64,000 bases of DNA from Thysanoteuthis rhombus (taxonomy: Eukaryota > Mollusca > Cephalopoda > Oegopsida > Thysanoteuthidae): contig OY735209.1 of the NCBI GenBank assembly GCA_963457665.1, positions 8,894,814 to 8,958,813 of the forward strand. The letters run 5' to 3'. The notes under the pieces were generated by a model. It was not told the DNA's origin. It saw nothing but the letters and a program-made list of their open reading frames with translations, and did no database searches. The position numbers and the translations under genes were made by a program. Positions 12,272 through 23,720 of the stretch are shown here, one piece after another (within the stretch, counting starts at the first letter, position 1; every line of letters starts with the position of its first letter).

Positions 12272-13839
12272 CTGAGAAAAGAAAAAAGAAAAAGTTACTT
12301 TGGGAATCGATGCTTTTTCACAAACAATATCAACTCTTCTATTCTAAGCACAATTCATTTCAGTCTAGAGAAAGAAAAACATTTACCTGAATTGATACTT
12401 ACATGAGCAAGCATTTGGTTCTTTACATTCTTAATACAAAAGGACAGTGGTTCTCCAACTTGTTTTGTTGCAGAACCCTTAAACAATTTTTAAAAAAAAA
12501 ATCACAGTAAACATACCAATATCTTACGGACAACCTCCGCCACCCTAATTTTAAGACGTTAAATGAAACAGAATTGTTTTAGAGAATTTTTTTTTTTTTT
12601 CCACAAAATAAAATTTTTATCAAGTTTTATGAAAAGACACCTCATCTTGCGGAACCCAACCCTCGGGTTTCACAGAATCAACTTTGGAGAACACTGCACG
12701 AAGGTGAAAAAAAAAAAAAGAAAGCAAGTCAGTTCAAAATCTTGTTACTTAGAATAAATTTAGGCAGCTTTGACTACACTTGTCCTCAGCAACAAAAATT
12801 CAGGGGAAACTAGTTACAATTCCATTTCATCTATAATTGAAAAATGAATTATACTTCATTGACTTTTAACCCTTTCTTGACATCTGGAACATATATATCC
12901 AGAGGTTTTCTATGACTACTTGGATTTATGTAACCCATAAATCTCTTTTGGAAGTTCATCAGGATACATGTATCATAAGAAATGAATTAGATTAGATTAT
13001 CCTAGCTTTTATAACTGCAGACAATCATGTTGCCATGGCATGAAACCAACAAATCACATTACTAAATGGGCAAATTGAACAGCTATTCTGTATTTTACAT
13101 CTGTCCCGAAATAAATGACTAATGGGACAAATGTATCCCATCATGATTTTGGTTCTTCAAAACATGGAAAATTTTTGATTCAATGTAGAGAATAGTTTTC
13201 TTTAAGCAACACAATTTTTTGGCTCTTTGAAAAAAATGCGCTTTTAAAAATTTAGGCATTAAACACCTTAATAGTTTTGTCTTGAAAGGGTTAAAATATT
13301 ACAATCAATTACTTCCAACAATTTTTTGCAATGCAACCTTATTTCTCTTGAGATGTTTTGATTCCTCCGAGAGAGAGGAAGGAGATAAAGATTAATCACT
13401 CACAGTAGATTATCACCAACGGGAAAAAAAAAAAGAAAAAAAAAAAGCACATAGAATTGTTTATCAGACATTGAATATAAATTCATGTAAATAAAATGCA
13501 ATTGCAAAAGAGATTAAAAAAGGAACTCCTTCCTCTGTTTGATGGACCATTGCTGGCCTCTTTGAAATTTGAAGAAAATTAAAATTATCCACCATTTTGC
13601 TTCAAAGTTGAAGGTTTTTTTTTTCTTTTGACCTTTTTAAATTGGTAAGAGGCATTTCCAATTTTTCTCCTACCATAAAAATTGAGATTTTAATTTCAAA
13701 ACTAGGTCATTTTCAGAAAGGCAAAATGATGGAAGGACCAAGAAAGTCAGCCCCACCCCCATGTCAGCAGGTGCTATAAATATTCTTTTGATTTCAAGTA
13801 ATGCTAGTATATACAGTACTTACTGGATGCTTCTCATTT

Positions 13840-14290
13840 TAATCAGATTGAACAGTCACTCAATAGAAACTGTCACAAGACCAACATCTCCTGGCAGCAT
13901 GCCTTGTTGGAGGCAATCAATTGAAAAATTTGGAAAAGAGGTGATCTATGGATAAGTTACTTTGATCACATTTTGTTGGGCAGTGATCACTACAGAATCT
14001 GAACTTTCAAAATAAAAATAAGCAGATACAAACTAAGGGATCAATTTAACAAAAACTTACATTGCAAATGCCCCCCCCCTAAAAACCTTTTTAAGAGAGG
14101 AATTTTCAAAAAGCAAAAACAAAGAAACGTTTTTTTATAAGCATAATAAAAAGTAAATATTTATTTATCTTAAGCCCTCTAACAACATTGGTTTGGCCTG
14201 TACTTGTGATGAATATATAGGACCAACTTAAGTACTTATAGAAACCTATGCTGACAGTTTTTGAGAGTTTTATGACGGTTTCTGCTATAA
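13840..14290 (+). repeat. Family A repeat, copy 3
   Basis: Shares CAGTCACTCAATAGAAACTG, GGCAGCATG, the CCCCCCCC patch and the GACAGTTTTTGAGAG-like 3' end. Confidence 0.82.
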
Positions 14291-14469
14291 CCTGCATCTT
14301 ATCCAGACACTTCCACTTATATATACACACACATACACAAGATCACAACTGTAAAATAAGATGCCATTAACATCTACAGTCCTAGCATTTCTATTCTGAA
14401 ATATTAGCTAGTCAGATTCATTTTCAATTCATCATGAAGTTTAGATTTCTTCCAAGCTGAACAGAATAC

Positions 14470-14935
14470 AGTCACCTTCAGACAAAGATATCAGTCACTT
14501 GGTAATGTTTTCAACAAACTTGCTAACAAGCACAGGCGTCCATGAGGAGGTGCTATTTGCATCTCCCAGGAAATGCAAGGTAAAGCATCACGTTTCCTAA
14601 GAGACAATCCCCAACGGAGTATGACAGCGAATGATGGAGTCCAAGTTTCTGTTGCTAGTGTCAGCTTAGTGATCCTAGCAAGTCTCAGGTCTGGTTGAGA
14701 CCAGGCCTTTATTACTACGTATTTTTATGACCATCTCCTTGGCAAGATGCAAGTCCACTGAGGGGATACTTCCACCCTAATAGCTTAGAGTGTACTCAAT
14801 TAGCTGCTGTGTGTACAGAGAAATTTGTTCAAATGGAGAGTTTTCCACACTCTTCACTCAAATCAAGAATCAAACCCAGGATCTTCTGCGCATAAAGCAG
14901 AAGTCCTAACCACTACACTATCCAAGTGGACTCTG
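14470..14935 (-). mobile_element. tRNA-derived SINE-like element
   Basis: The minus strand starts with a tRNA-like head: a box A-like TAGTGTAGTGG at 14920-14910 and a box B-like GGGTTTGATTC at 14877-14867, spaced as in a tRNA gene. The following sequence, including the CGTCATGAGGAG-like 3' part near 14540, is not tRNA. The 3' border is uncertain. No intact tRNA fold is expected. Confidence 0.55.
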
Positions 14936-15226
14936 GAAAAGTACAACAACTCATTTACACTAATGAAGTAATATAAGTAATCTATTCAAAAAAACATCCC
15001 AGGAGAATAATAAATTCAAAAATTTGTAAATTATCCTTATGACTACAAACCAAGATGGGCACCCAGTAGGGGTGCAAACAGGGCATTTGCACCCCCTCTA
15101 GATCAGGCCTTCTCATGTATGGTGGGAGGGTTTGGAAGTTGAAACCTTACAGTCGATAAAAGACAATCGTTTGATGTAAGCATTACTTGATGCATCTATA
15201 TAAAATGATAGTATTATTCTTTGCAG

Positions 15227-15570
15227 GTAACCCTGTCCCCAACCCCAGGAAAACCGGCAGAGGATGCCCATGTTAACAAGACAGATGGATACATCCATTC
15301 CCACACGAATCAAAAACAACAGTCTCATTTAAAGGCCTTTTTAAAACGTATCACTGATCTCAGCAAAAAAAGAGAAAATGAAATATCAAAAGATACGAAT
15401 TGGAAAAGTGAAATTGATCAACAAACCAAAAGATTAATTGAGTGTTAGAATCTTGATATTTTTCTTGATTTCATACTATGATGACGTGAATCTATTTTTA
15501 TACAAGGTCACTTGCTGATACCTGATATTTATCAGTAAACAGGTGTAAATATAATAAAAATTAATAAAGT
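15227..15570 (+). other. Candidate orphan terminal exon on the plus strand
   Basis: A pyrimidine-containing acceptor (TTATTCTTTGCAG) ends at 15226. From there 73 codons stay open to TAG at 15446-15448, giving a hydrophilic, Lys/Gln/Asn-rich tail with segments such as GKPAEDAHVNKTDGYIHSHT and LKRITDLSKKRENEISKD. Two AATAAA signals follow at 15553-15558 and 15563-15568. The order acceptor, open frame, stop, poly(A) signal is that of a last exon. I recognise no family, and no matching upstream exon on the plus strand could be identified. It would be nested antisense in NKCC intron 1. Chance occurrence or a retrocopy fragment are alternatives. Confidence 0.3.
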
Positions 15571-15861
15571 AACTCCAAGACTTTCATTAGATTTTTCAAA
15601 ATCTCAAGATTAAACTTGATACTGATTCAATCAGGCAATGAAGAGAAGAAGATAATCAAATCAGGTTGGCCATGAAGCCTTATCGATGTAATCTTAGATG
15701 ACAGAAATCCGGATCCAATTAATGGTACCAAAAGCAGTGAGCAGTATCAAAGAATTATGGTGTGGACGAAATGCAAGTGAGAACGGTTTTGTAATATAAA
15801 AAATTTGATACCCGAGTGAAAGCAGATATCAAGTTTAAGACTGTATATCAAGTATAAAAGA

Positions 15862-15865
<4 letters not shown>

Positions 15866-15896
<31 letters not shown>
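15866..15896. repeat. Poly(A) tract, 31 bp
   Basis: Uninterrupted A run, about 300 bp after the poly(A) signals of the 15227 exon candidate. Confidence 0.95.
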
Positions 15897-15898
<2 letters not shown>

Positions 15899-16132
15899 AA
15901 GGAAGATAACTAGAAACACATTTTTTATAATTCAGTTAAAAGTTGCAAATAGCCAAGTATTTTTAAAGGTTGAATCATTTCTTCCAAGATATGCTGGGTA
16001 AACATGAGAAATGAATAATTTTAAGCATGAAGAGCTGATATAATAGAGCTCATAAAATATGAGTCTTTCTCTTAAATCATACTAAAGAAGCAAAGTACAC
16101 TTCAGATTTAATTGTTAATAAAGCATTACCAA

Positions 16133-16424
16133 ACAGATCTGGTTAGTCACTCAACAAAAACTATCACGAACAAGGGATGAATTTAGCACAAACTTATTTT
16201 GTAAATTGACCCCCCCCCTTCACTAAAAACCTGGGATGGGGGTAAACAAAACAAAACATTTTATCTGAAGATTCTAAGGAGTAATTGTTCGAATTTTTAG
16301 CCCTCTAGCTTGATTGGTGCAGCCTGTATACATCATACATAGATACATACATAGCTAGACCAACTTAAAAACTGAAGTAACTCATGTTGACAATTTGGTG
16401 GAAGATTAGGTTAACAGTTTCTAA
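16133..16424 (+). repeat. Family A repeat, copy 4 (internally deleted)
   Basis: It starts with CAGATCTGGTTAGTCACTC, then jumps from the first 40 bp to the GGATGAATTTAGCACAAACT part, missing about 150 bp. The 3' half is complete. Confidence 0.82.
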
Positions 16425-17029
16425 TAGCATGGAAACGATGTAAATAACAATAATATAGATCTTAAAGACATTAGTTTATCATAGCTAAAATCTATTTATT
16501 TCTATTCTATATATATTTTAGATATATCAAACAGTAACCAAGTTTCAATTCCTGTATCATTGTTCATTGTTTTAGCCACTCACTAAATACCCGGAAATCA
16601 ATGATATATAGCTTTCATTATTTAAATTCTATCTAAGTTTTCATTCTGTTTTTACGCCGTATTGATTCACACCAACTGACAATCCTGATCCTTAAAGCAT
16701 TAACAATATTCAATCCAGCAAAACCCTTGGAAAAGACAAAGGAAAAATCAATTTCTAGAGTGTGTTACACATCTTGATAAAGTCTAATCCTGTTTCACTA
16801 ATTCCATTCCTTAACAAGACTAATAAAAATCAAAGATTGCATTTTATGCCTTTTGGAGGTTTATGTATGGCACCTGTTCTTGATTAACCACCTGCAATAT
16901 AAGTAAATATGATAATTTGTATTCAGAGCTAAAGGATAATAAAGACTAAAATACTGTGGATTTGTACTTTTAAATATATCATTACTGAACATTTCCAGCT
17001 GTATTCCTTTGTTTAGCACCAATAGTATC

Positions 17030-17330
17030 ATCATCATCAGCCTTTCAGCATCTGTCGTTGGACATAGACTTTCCCCAGGATTCGCCAGACCTCCTTATCA
17101 AGGGAGTAGCAGAGATAACACTATCGAATAGTCTATTTCGTTACACCTTCTTATATTTTGCTAGCCACAATTTTGCATATGATCTCTGGGGATCTCGCGA
17201 TGTTCAGCGGTTGTCTACCATTCTTGCAACAAGACCAGCCCATTGCTATTTTAGTTTTCAATTGGATTCTTTGATATCCCTGACTCCTGTTTTGTGATCT
17301 ATCCATGTTATGTTGATCATGATTCTGTCA
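17030..17330 (-). mobile_element. LINE 3'-end fragment
   Basis: Plus-strand text ATCATCATCAG, then GTCGTTGGACATAGACTTTC, ATATGATCTCTGGGGATC and GGTTGTCTACCATTCTTGC matches the antisense 3' end of the 52-kb LINE. Confidence 0.82.
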
Positions 17331-17469
17331 AGCGCATGTTGCTTAATTTTCCTATTTAGATATTGAATTAGTGTGAAAACAATAAAACAGATGAAAATGT
17401 CACCATCAGATTGTCCATGGCTTATCAATCACTTTGTAAAATAGTTGGAGAGAATAAAATGATTTTTTT

Positions 17470-18060
17470 TTTCAGATGTGTTATTAGTCACTTCTCAGTT
17501 GGTCCCATTTCTGTTAAGCAACAAAGGAAGAAAGGAAGATATCAATAAAAGAACACTTTTCTGATCATTTTTTTTTTTATAGCTATGATGTCTTAATACA
17601 ATATGCAAGGTTCACATTCTTATATTCAAAACAGCTGAAAATGTCCAGGAAAAAAAATGGCCCTTTACAATTTTCATTGGAAATAACACTTGCAGAATAT
17701 TTCCATATTGCAATATTTTACAAATGTGATAATCAATTTACATGAGGAAAGACTACTTGCTCCCCTTCCTCCCACTGCTGCTATCACCACAGATGGTGGT
17801 GCATCATTGAACTTATGGTTCTTGTTTTTCAATCAATTCACAAGTTTGAATAAATCATGAATGTTAAACAATCACAAAAAAGAAACCTTAGATGATACTT
17901 ATTACAGGTCATCAACAATTCCACTCTTCTTGTGATTTTCAATGTTATTTGATAATTTCATGATAATCCCTTGGAATATAATGATTAAAAACATCAAGAC
18001 CAATCCAACACCTCCAAATCATTAATCAGTTTCATGAAATTCAATTATCTGGGAATAACA
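17470..18060 (+). repeat. Family B repeat, copy 1 (long form)
   Basis: Family B landmarks are CTTTTCAGTCGGTTGGTCCC near the start, TAGCTGCTATGATGTC, AATGGCCAT followed by TTTTATTGAAAATAATACTT, ATATTTTACAAGTATGA, a TCTTCCTCCT-rich patch, ACCATGGATGGTGG and GTTGAACTTACGGTTCTT. This copy and copy 2 also share about 190 bp further downstream. Confidence 0.8.
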
Positions 18061-18289
18061 GAACAGAATAACTGATTTGAAAATCCACAACATTGAATAA
18101 ATCATGGATGTTATTGCTAATCTCATCATTGAAAGGAAACCCGAGATGGTCCTCATTACAGTCCATTAACATTGAGCAAAAGCATTCAACATTGACATTC
18201 CGAGCAGATGACAAGCATTTGTAACCTGTTCAGCTAAGAGGAAAACTAATTTGAACCTAGAAAGCACTTGGAGGACACATACCGCTGTC

Positions 18290-18700
18290 AGGTTTGCATG
18301 GATTTGCCTGAAAATTCAATCAGTTCTTCTGCAGCCTATTGCCCACCCTTTCATAATATATCATTGGAATTCATGGAGAACTTTTGAAGATATTGTGTTA
18401 ACAAATATGAAATTTGGCAATATTATGAGGTTTGTAGATAACCACGACATAGGGGAGATAATTGTGCATGGGTCTGCTCCAAAATTTGAGTAATCTGTAG
18501 TCTACCCTTCCACAAAATATCATTGACATTGATAACTTTTGGAGATATTGTGTAGATATGCATGAATGTAATTGAAACTGAAAAATATTTCTAATTAGAA
18601 AAAAATAATCCTGGATCAGCCCCAGCTCTTCCTTAGCCCACCATCCTACAAAATTTCATTGAAACTCATTCAGTACTTTCCGAGATATCAGGTGAACAGA
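18290..18700 (+). repeat. Three degenerate tandem units with a CAAAATTTCATTG core
   Basis: At about 18345, 18510 and 18645 the pattern CCC(A/T)CC, then ATAAT/AAAAT, ATCATTG, then GAGATATTGTGT recurs with a period near 150 bp. Confidence 0.6.
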
Positions 18701-19609
18701 CAAACCAATAGATGGACAAACTAACAAACAAACAAGACTAAAACATACTCTTCAACTTCTTTGACTGATGCCTATCAGGAAATAAGTCTAGTAAGAAGTT
18801 ATACACTTTGAAAAATCTACAATATCAACAACATAAAATCTATGTTGCTCTAATTACCAAGGATAGTAAGTACTCTGAACAGGTATCCAAAACAGATTAT
18901 AAAATGCTCAAGAAAACACTCATGATCAGCTGATACTGTAATAAGTCATAAAAGGGTGTCCAAAAAATTGATGAGGATAAGAGCTAAAAATAGATTATTC
19001 TTTAAATTCGATAAAAACACCCTGGAAAAATGACAAGTATTTAGTAATCATTCAGAAGCTATTTAAGAAGAAGCTGTTTTTGACAGAAGCTTTTGTTAAT
19101 GTGATTGAAAGGCTATCATGATGAAATATTGATCAGTCTGTGAGAATCTAAAGAAAACAATCAAAGAACACTGAAGTGTGAATGAGAAATAATTTGCAGG
19201 TAACCACAAGTAGATTAGATTTAAAATATCCCAAGTGAATTAATGAAAAACATATTGCGATTAAGATCTATTTTTGCTTACAAGTATTGTTTCATGAAGA
19301 ATTTATTGCTGAAATACTACTGCATTTGCCAATAGACTTGATAACAAGGAGTTTCTTCAGCAATCAATATACAGTAGGAATGTTGGCCAGAATTTTCTTT
19401 TTAGCCAAGCTGGAAAGGAAAAATTAGATAATAGGGAGAGGAAAAAAAAGTGTTTCCAAATAAAACTGCTCCTATTCCTCAAGTGTTCCTCTCAGCACAT
19501 GAGATTATTTTCAAGTTTTGGTTCTTGGAAAACAGAACTACAATGACATAGGTGTTAGCAGAAAAAAATCAAAGATTGAAACCCAGTATTGCCAACTCAA
19601 AAGATATTT

Positions 19610-19740
19610 TCACACAAGTTTGACTGCCAAAAGTGCAAAAGGGAAAAAAAAAGGGCTAAAAATGGCCCTTAAACACTAGAAGATGCTTAAAATGGCTCGA
19701 AATTACCAAAATCTTCAAACAACTTCCTTGTAATCAATCT
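19610..19740 (+). repeat. Family E fragment, copy 2
   Basis: Carries GTTTGACTGCCAAAAGTGC, the AAAAATGGCCCTTAAACAC segment and a TGCTTAAAATGGC block as in copy 4. Confidence 0.62.
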
Positions 19741-20084
19741 CAGGAAGTGAGATTTAACATCCACGGAATGAAAGTCTGACCATAGATACTACTGTTCTCT
19801 CACAGACATACATAGAAATGAGAGGCGATGGGAATTTTGCAGTATGTCAGTCAGTCAGAGACTGCAGTCAGTTCTACAGAAGCCAGCACATCTAAAAACA
19901 GAGGCAATTCCTCAAGTTCAGCAGAATTCTAACAAACCCTTAAAATTCAACTCAAATCAATGAAAATAAGTTTGCTGATTTAAAAGAAGTAGAAAAAAGA
20001 ACTACAGAATGAACAGGAAACAAAAGTAATTGAAAAAGAAGGATATATATAAGTGACTACCAGCAGAAGTTTTTAGATGTGTTA

Positions 20085-20690
20085 ACATATTGATAAGACA
20101 TTTTTCAGTCGGTTGGTTGGTTCCAGTTAAGAAATGTCACTAAAAAGTGTGATATAATCAAAAGACATCTATACAAATAAATTTTTCCTCAGCTGCCAGG
20201 ATTTCATAATTGAGTAGTTTTCAAGGTTTGCATTTTTATATTCTTTTTCAAAAAGTCAAAATGACCCCCAATAAATGGCCATTCACGATTTTTATTGAAA
20301 AATAATACTTGTAGAATATTTCATATATTACAATATTTTTCAAGTATGAGGATTAATTGAATAAAAAAAAAGTATCTTCTCTTCCTCCTTCTCCTTCTGC
20401 TACTACAACCATGGATGATGGATATATCGTTGAACTTGCGGTTCTTCTTAATATACATTTAGTTAGGGTTGCACCCTCTTTGAATATAGATAGAAAATTA
20501 CTCTAATTTTATCAATGTTCTGAAATCTTTACTCCTTCCTGGAGCCAGACAATGCAACTTTTCTTGTAATTATTATCTGATAATTTTATGGTGACATCTT
20601 CTTGAGTTATAATAAACCAACAAAACCAAGCCAACTTTTCTAAATCGTTTAGTGAAATTCAATAATCAGGAAATGATCTAAGAGTGTTCA
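20085..20690 (+). repeat. Family B repeat, copy 2 (long form)
   Basis: Carries CATTTTTCAGTCGGTTGG through GTTGAACTTGCGGTTCTTCT, plus the extended end with GAAATTCAATAATCAGG that matches copy 1. Confidence 0.8.
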
Positions 20691-21359
20691 AACATAATCT
20701 AAGTTTCTAGCTGAATTTTTTAGATGGGGTATTTTTGTTGAGTAAGTTTTTTTCTTCAGACAGCTGTCTTTATCTTGGTTCATGTTAAAATGTTTTGGCC
20801 TTTGTACCTTATGGCTGTCAACGGGTCATAAATAAGTATTTTTCCAACTGTGGAGTTAGCTGCCTTTTTTTAAGGCTAAGATAGCGGTCCTTACAAACCT
20901 GTTGTGTTTTTTTGTTTTTTTTAGGGGAGGGGCCCTTAAAAAAAGACACCAATTACGATCAACAACAAGGTTTGGGACCTAGAAATTAACCCCAACCAAA
21001 ATTAGACAATGGAATGAGTTCATTCAAGGCGATCGCCAACCTTCCATCTCCATGGTCAGAGCAATAGCTATTCATCACCTCAAGACAGCTGAACGGTACA
21101 ACAGCCAAAATGTTGTGATCAAGAAATGAACTGAGAAGAGCACTATAGTCTGAGAAAGCTTTGCATAACAATGATCTAAGCTATTGCTCTGACTTGTAAG
21201 TAGTTCAGTATGTCATGAATAAGTAGCATACTTGAAACAATTCATTTTGAAATGATGAATATGGAAAGTGATTTACTTTACGTAATTAGAAGCCAATTTC
21301 AAATTCATTTGTCATAAATATCAATATAAATCCCATTAGGCAGAATCAATTGACAAATA

Positions 21360-21985
21360 CAAACACTGGTTAGTTACTCAATAGAAACCTTCAAGTGACA
21401 AACATCTCTAGGTTGCGTGCTGTGTAGAGGTGATCAATAAATAAGTTACTTATCTCACTTCTAGTTGGGCAGTGATCACTAAAAAAGGCTGGATACAAAC
21501 GAAAGGATCAATTTAGCATAGACTTACATAACAAATTGAACCCTACACTAAAAGCATCAAGGGGAGGAATTTTTAAACAAAAAAAAATTTTTTTTTTTCC
21601 TGATTTTCAAGACATAAGGATAGATCTATACCTTGCATAAATGAATCACTGTAGTCAGTGTATGTACCAGAATTAATTATCTAGATATTATCCAAAAAAT
21701 AGATCTTTTATCCAACACCAGCACACAAAATTTGGGTATTGTTGGTCCGAAATGATTATATGTGATCAGGAGTGCTTGGAGAGGAATACACAAACAAGCT
21801 AAGAGAGAAGAATCTGTAGCCCACTTCCTGGTTGGTTGGAAGGCCATTCGATAAAATGTTGAGATTTTAATCCCTTTGCCTCCATTGGAGCAACCTCTAT
21901 GCGTGATACATACATAACCAATAGGACAAACTTGAAAACTGAAGAAACCGATTGTGACAGTTTTGGTTGATGGTTTCTTATACCT
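21360..21985 (+). repeat. Family A repeat, copy 5, split by a family D element
   Basis: The A landmarks run to GACATAAGGA at 21610-21620, stop, and resume at about 21850 with an AAATGTTGAGATTTTAATCC segment, ending with CTTGAAAACTGAAGAAACC. The interruption is a family D copy. Confidence 0.8.
21621..21850 (+). repeat. Family D repeat, copy 1 (nested in family A)
   Basis: Family D landmarks are CATAAATGAATCAC, a stretch with AACTATCTAGA or like, AAATTTGGGTATTGTTGGTC, a GTGATCAGG patch, then AGAGAGAAGAATCTGTAGCC and a GGCTGGTTGG-like end. This copy sits inside family A copy 5. Confidence 0.75.
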
Positions 21986-23147
21986 CATAGCTCTAATCAC
22001 TATTGTTACTAAACTTAGTATTATAATCACATAAAATAACTGGATAAATACTATTATAAGAGAAACATTTCCGGTTGTACAATTATTTATGCATCACACC
22101 TGCCATAAAAATGAATCAATTAATAATAAATGCTCACTATTTAATCATCCATATTGTAGCTGTCAAAATCTAGGCTAGAGGTATGGAATAAAAAGGTGTA
22201 CGTATATAAAAGGATTGGGTTTAAGCAGGGAGAATGATTGGTCACTTCCATTTGCTGTTGTTTGAGTGCAGAGCTTGACAATCTTGATAGATGAATAAGA
22301 GCAAAACCAACCAATGAAAGATATTGCTGTAGCTAAATAGGGGAAAAAAAAGATTCATTCTTTTGAATATTGAACTATGTGGGAAAATTCTAGTACTACA
22401 ATCATTTACATATAATCTTTGTTAGATCCCCATTGTGTGCAACAAATCTAAGACGTAGATATTTATCGTATTCATGTCTTTCCAAGATTTTTTCCCTGAT
22501 CAGAAGCATATTTTTAAAAAAGTCAATCTCGTTTATTTAGGTTCAAATGCCTTTGATATTACTCAGACTAGAACTAACCAAAGACCTTCAAACAAGTCTT
22601 CCTATCCATAGCAGCTTATTTTTTAATCTTCAAATATAGGGCCTATTTCTTTTCAAAAAGTCATTTAAAAAAACATGACTAACTCTCATGTCATAAAAAT
22701 ATAACAAGAATATTAGAAGAATCAACATTTTAGTCATCTTAAATACATCCATACGAAAATCATAATACAAAGCACATTTTCTTAAGGAACCTCGATGCTC
22801 AAGTCTCCATTGACCATGTTAACAACACAAACAAGAAGTAAGGGTTCAACTGTCCAAAAAACTCTTTGAGTGAAGTAAATTTTTTATTTTCGATTTAAAG
22901 CTTACTTATGTTTGAATGTCTCATGACAAAGGATAATTGATTTCAAAGTCTAGGATTGAAGTCTATCTGGATGTTATAACTGAACTCCTCAGAATAAGGC
23001 CCCTGAAAGTCAGGAAAGATTTTATTTTCCAAAAATAATGATAAAAACATTTTTAGAAAGAGCGTAGTGGAGTGCTGGTGCCAATTGCCAAGTCTGCAGA
23101 CAAAACAGTATGGCCAGCAGTGCTCAAACAATCAAACTAACTTAAAA

Positions 23148-23720
23148 AGAAACAGATGCACATATAAAATGGATAGAACCCTTTGCCATCTTTGATGTCT
23201 ACAGTGGTTCAATAGAGAAAAGAGTAAAGAAAAATCAACCATGAAATGAGAACTTTTGCACTCGTATCAGGTAGTGACATTGCTTTTATTATTAATAATA
23301 GAAAACAAAGAACGAATGGATAGTTTGGTTAGCGTCAGTGATGTGGAAAAGAGAAAAGGCAGAAAGGTGGTTGCATCATGCATAGAATGTTATATTGCCA
23401 CCATTCTGCAGAGTTCCATTTCTATCAGGAACCAAGTGGACAGTTGGTGCCAATTGAGAGTCTGATTCCAGGATCAATTCACTGAGAACACACATAATAC
23501 AAGGAGATTGCGTCATGTGTGAAAGATTCCTTTGCAAAGGAAAGTCAAATAATGAATGAAGAGGCATAGAAAAATGATGGGGAGGAAAGAGAGGGGGGAA
23601 AGAATTGTAACCTGACGATTACAAGCACGTGATGTCTGTTCTGTTCAGGGGGTTTATCGACAATTTGGGAGAGAGAGACGGAGAGACAGACATCAAGGGA
23701 GAGACAGGGCAAACGAGAAA
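23148..23720 (+). repeat. Inverted repeat, left arm
   Basis: Its core 23271-23674 matches the reverse complement of 34049-34452 with no mismatch that I can find. The outer side continues to about 23148 with a handful of differences. The inner side carries about 40 bp that the right arm lacks. Its short open frames are mirrored exactly in the right arm. Confidence 0.9.

Noticed and set aside
23256-23567. 63-69-residue frames that recur identically at 34156-34449
   Set aside because: Their identity is explained by the DNA-level inverted repeat; they overlap on opposite strands and have no recognisable protein family.
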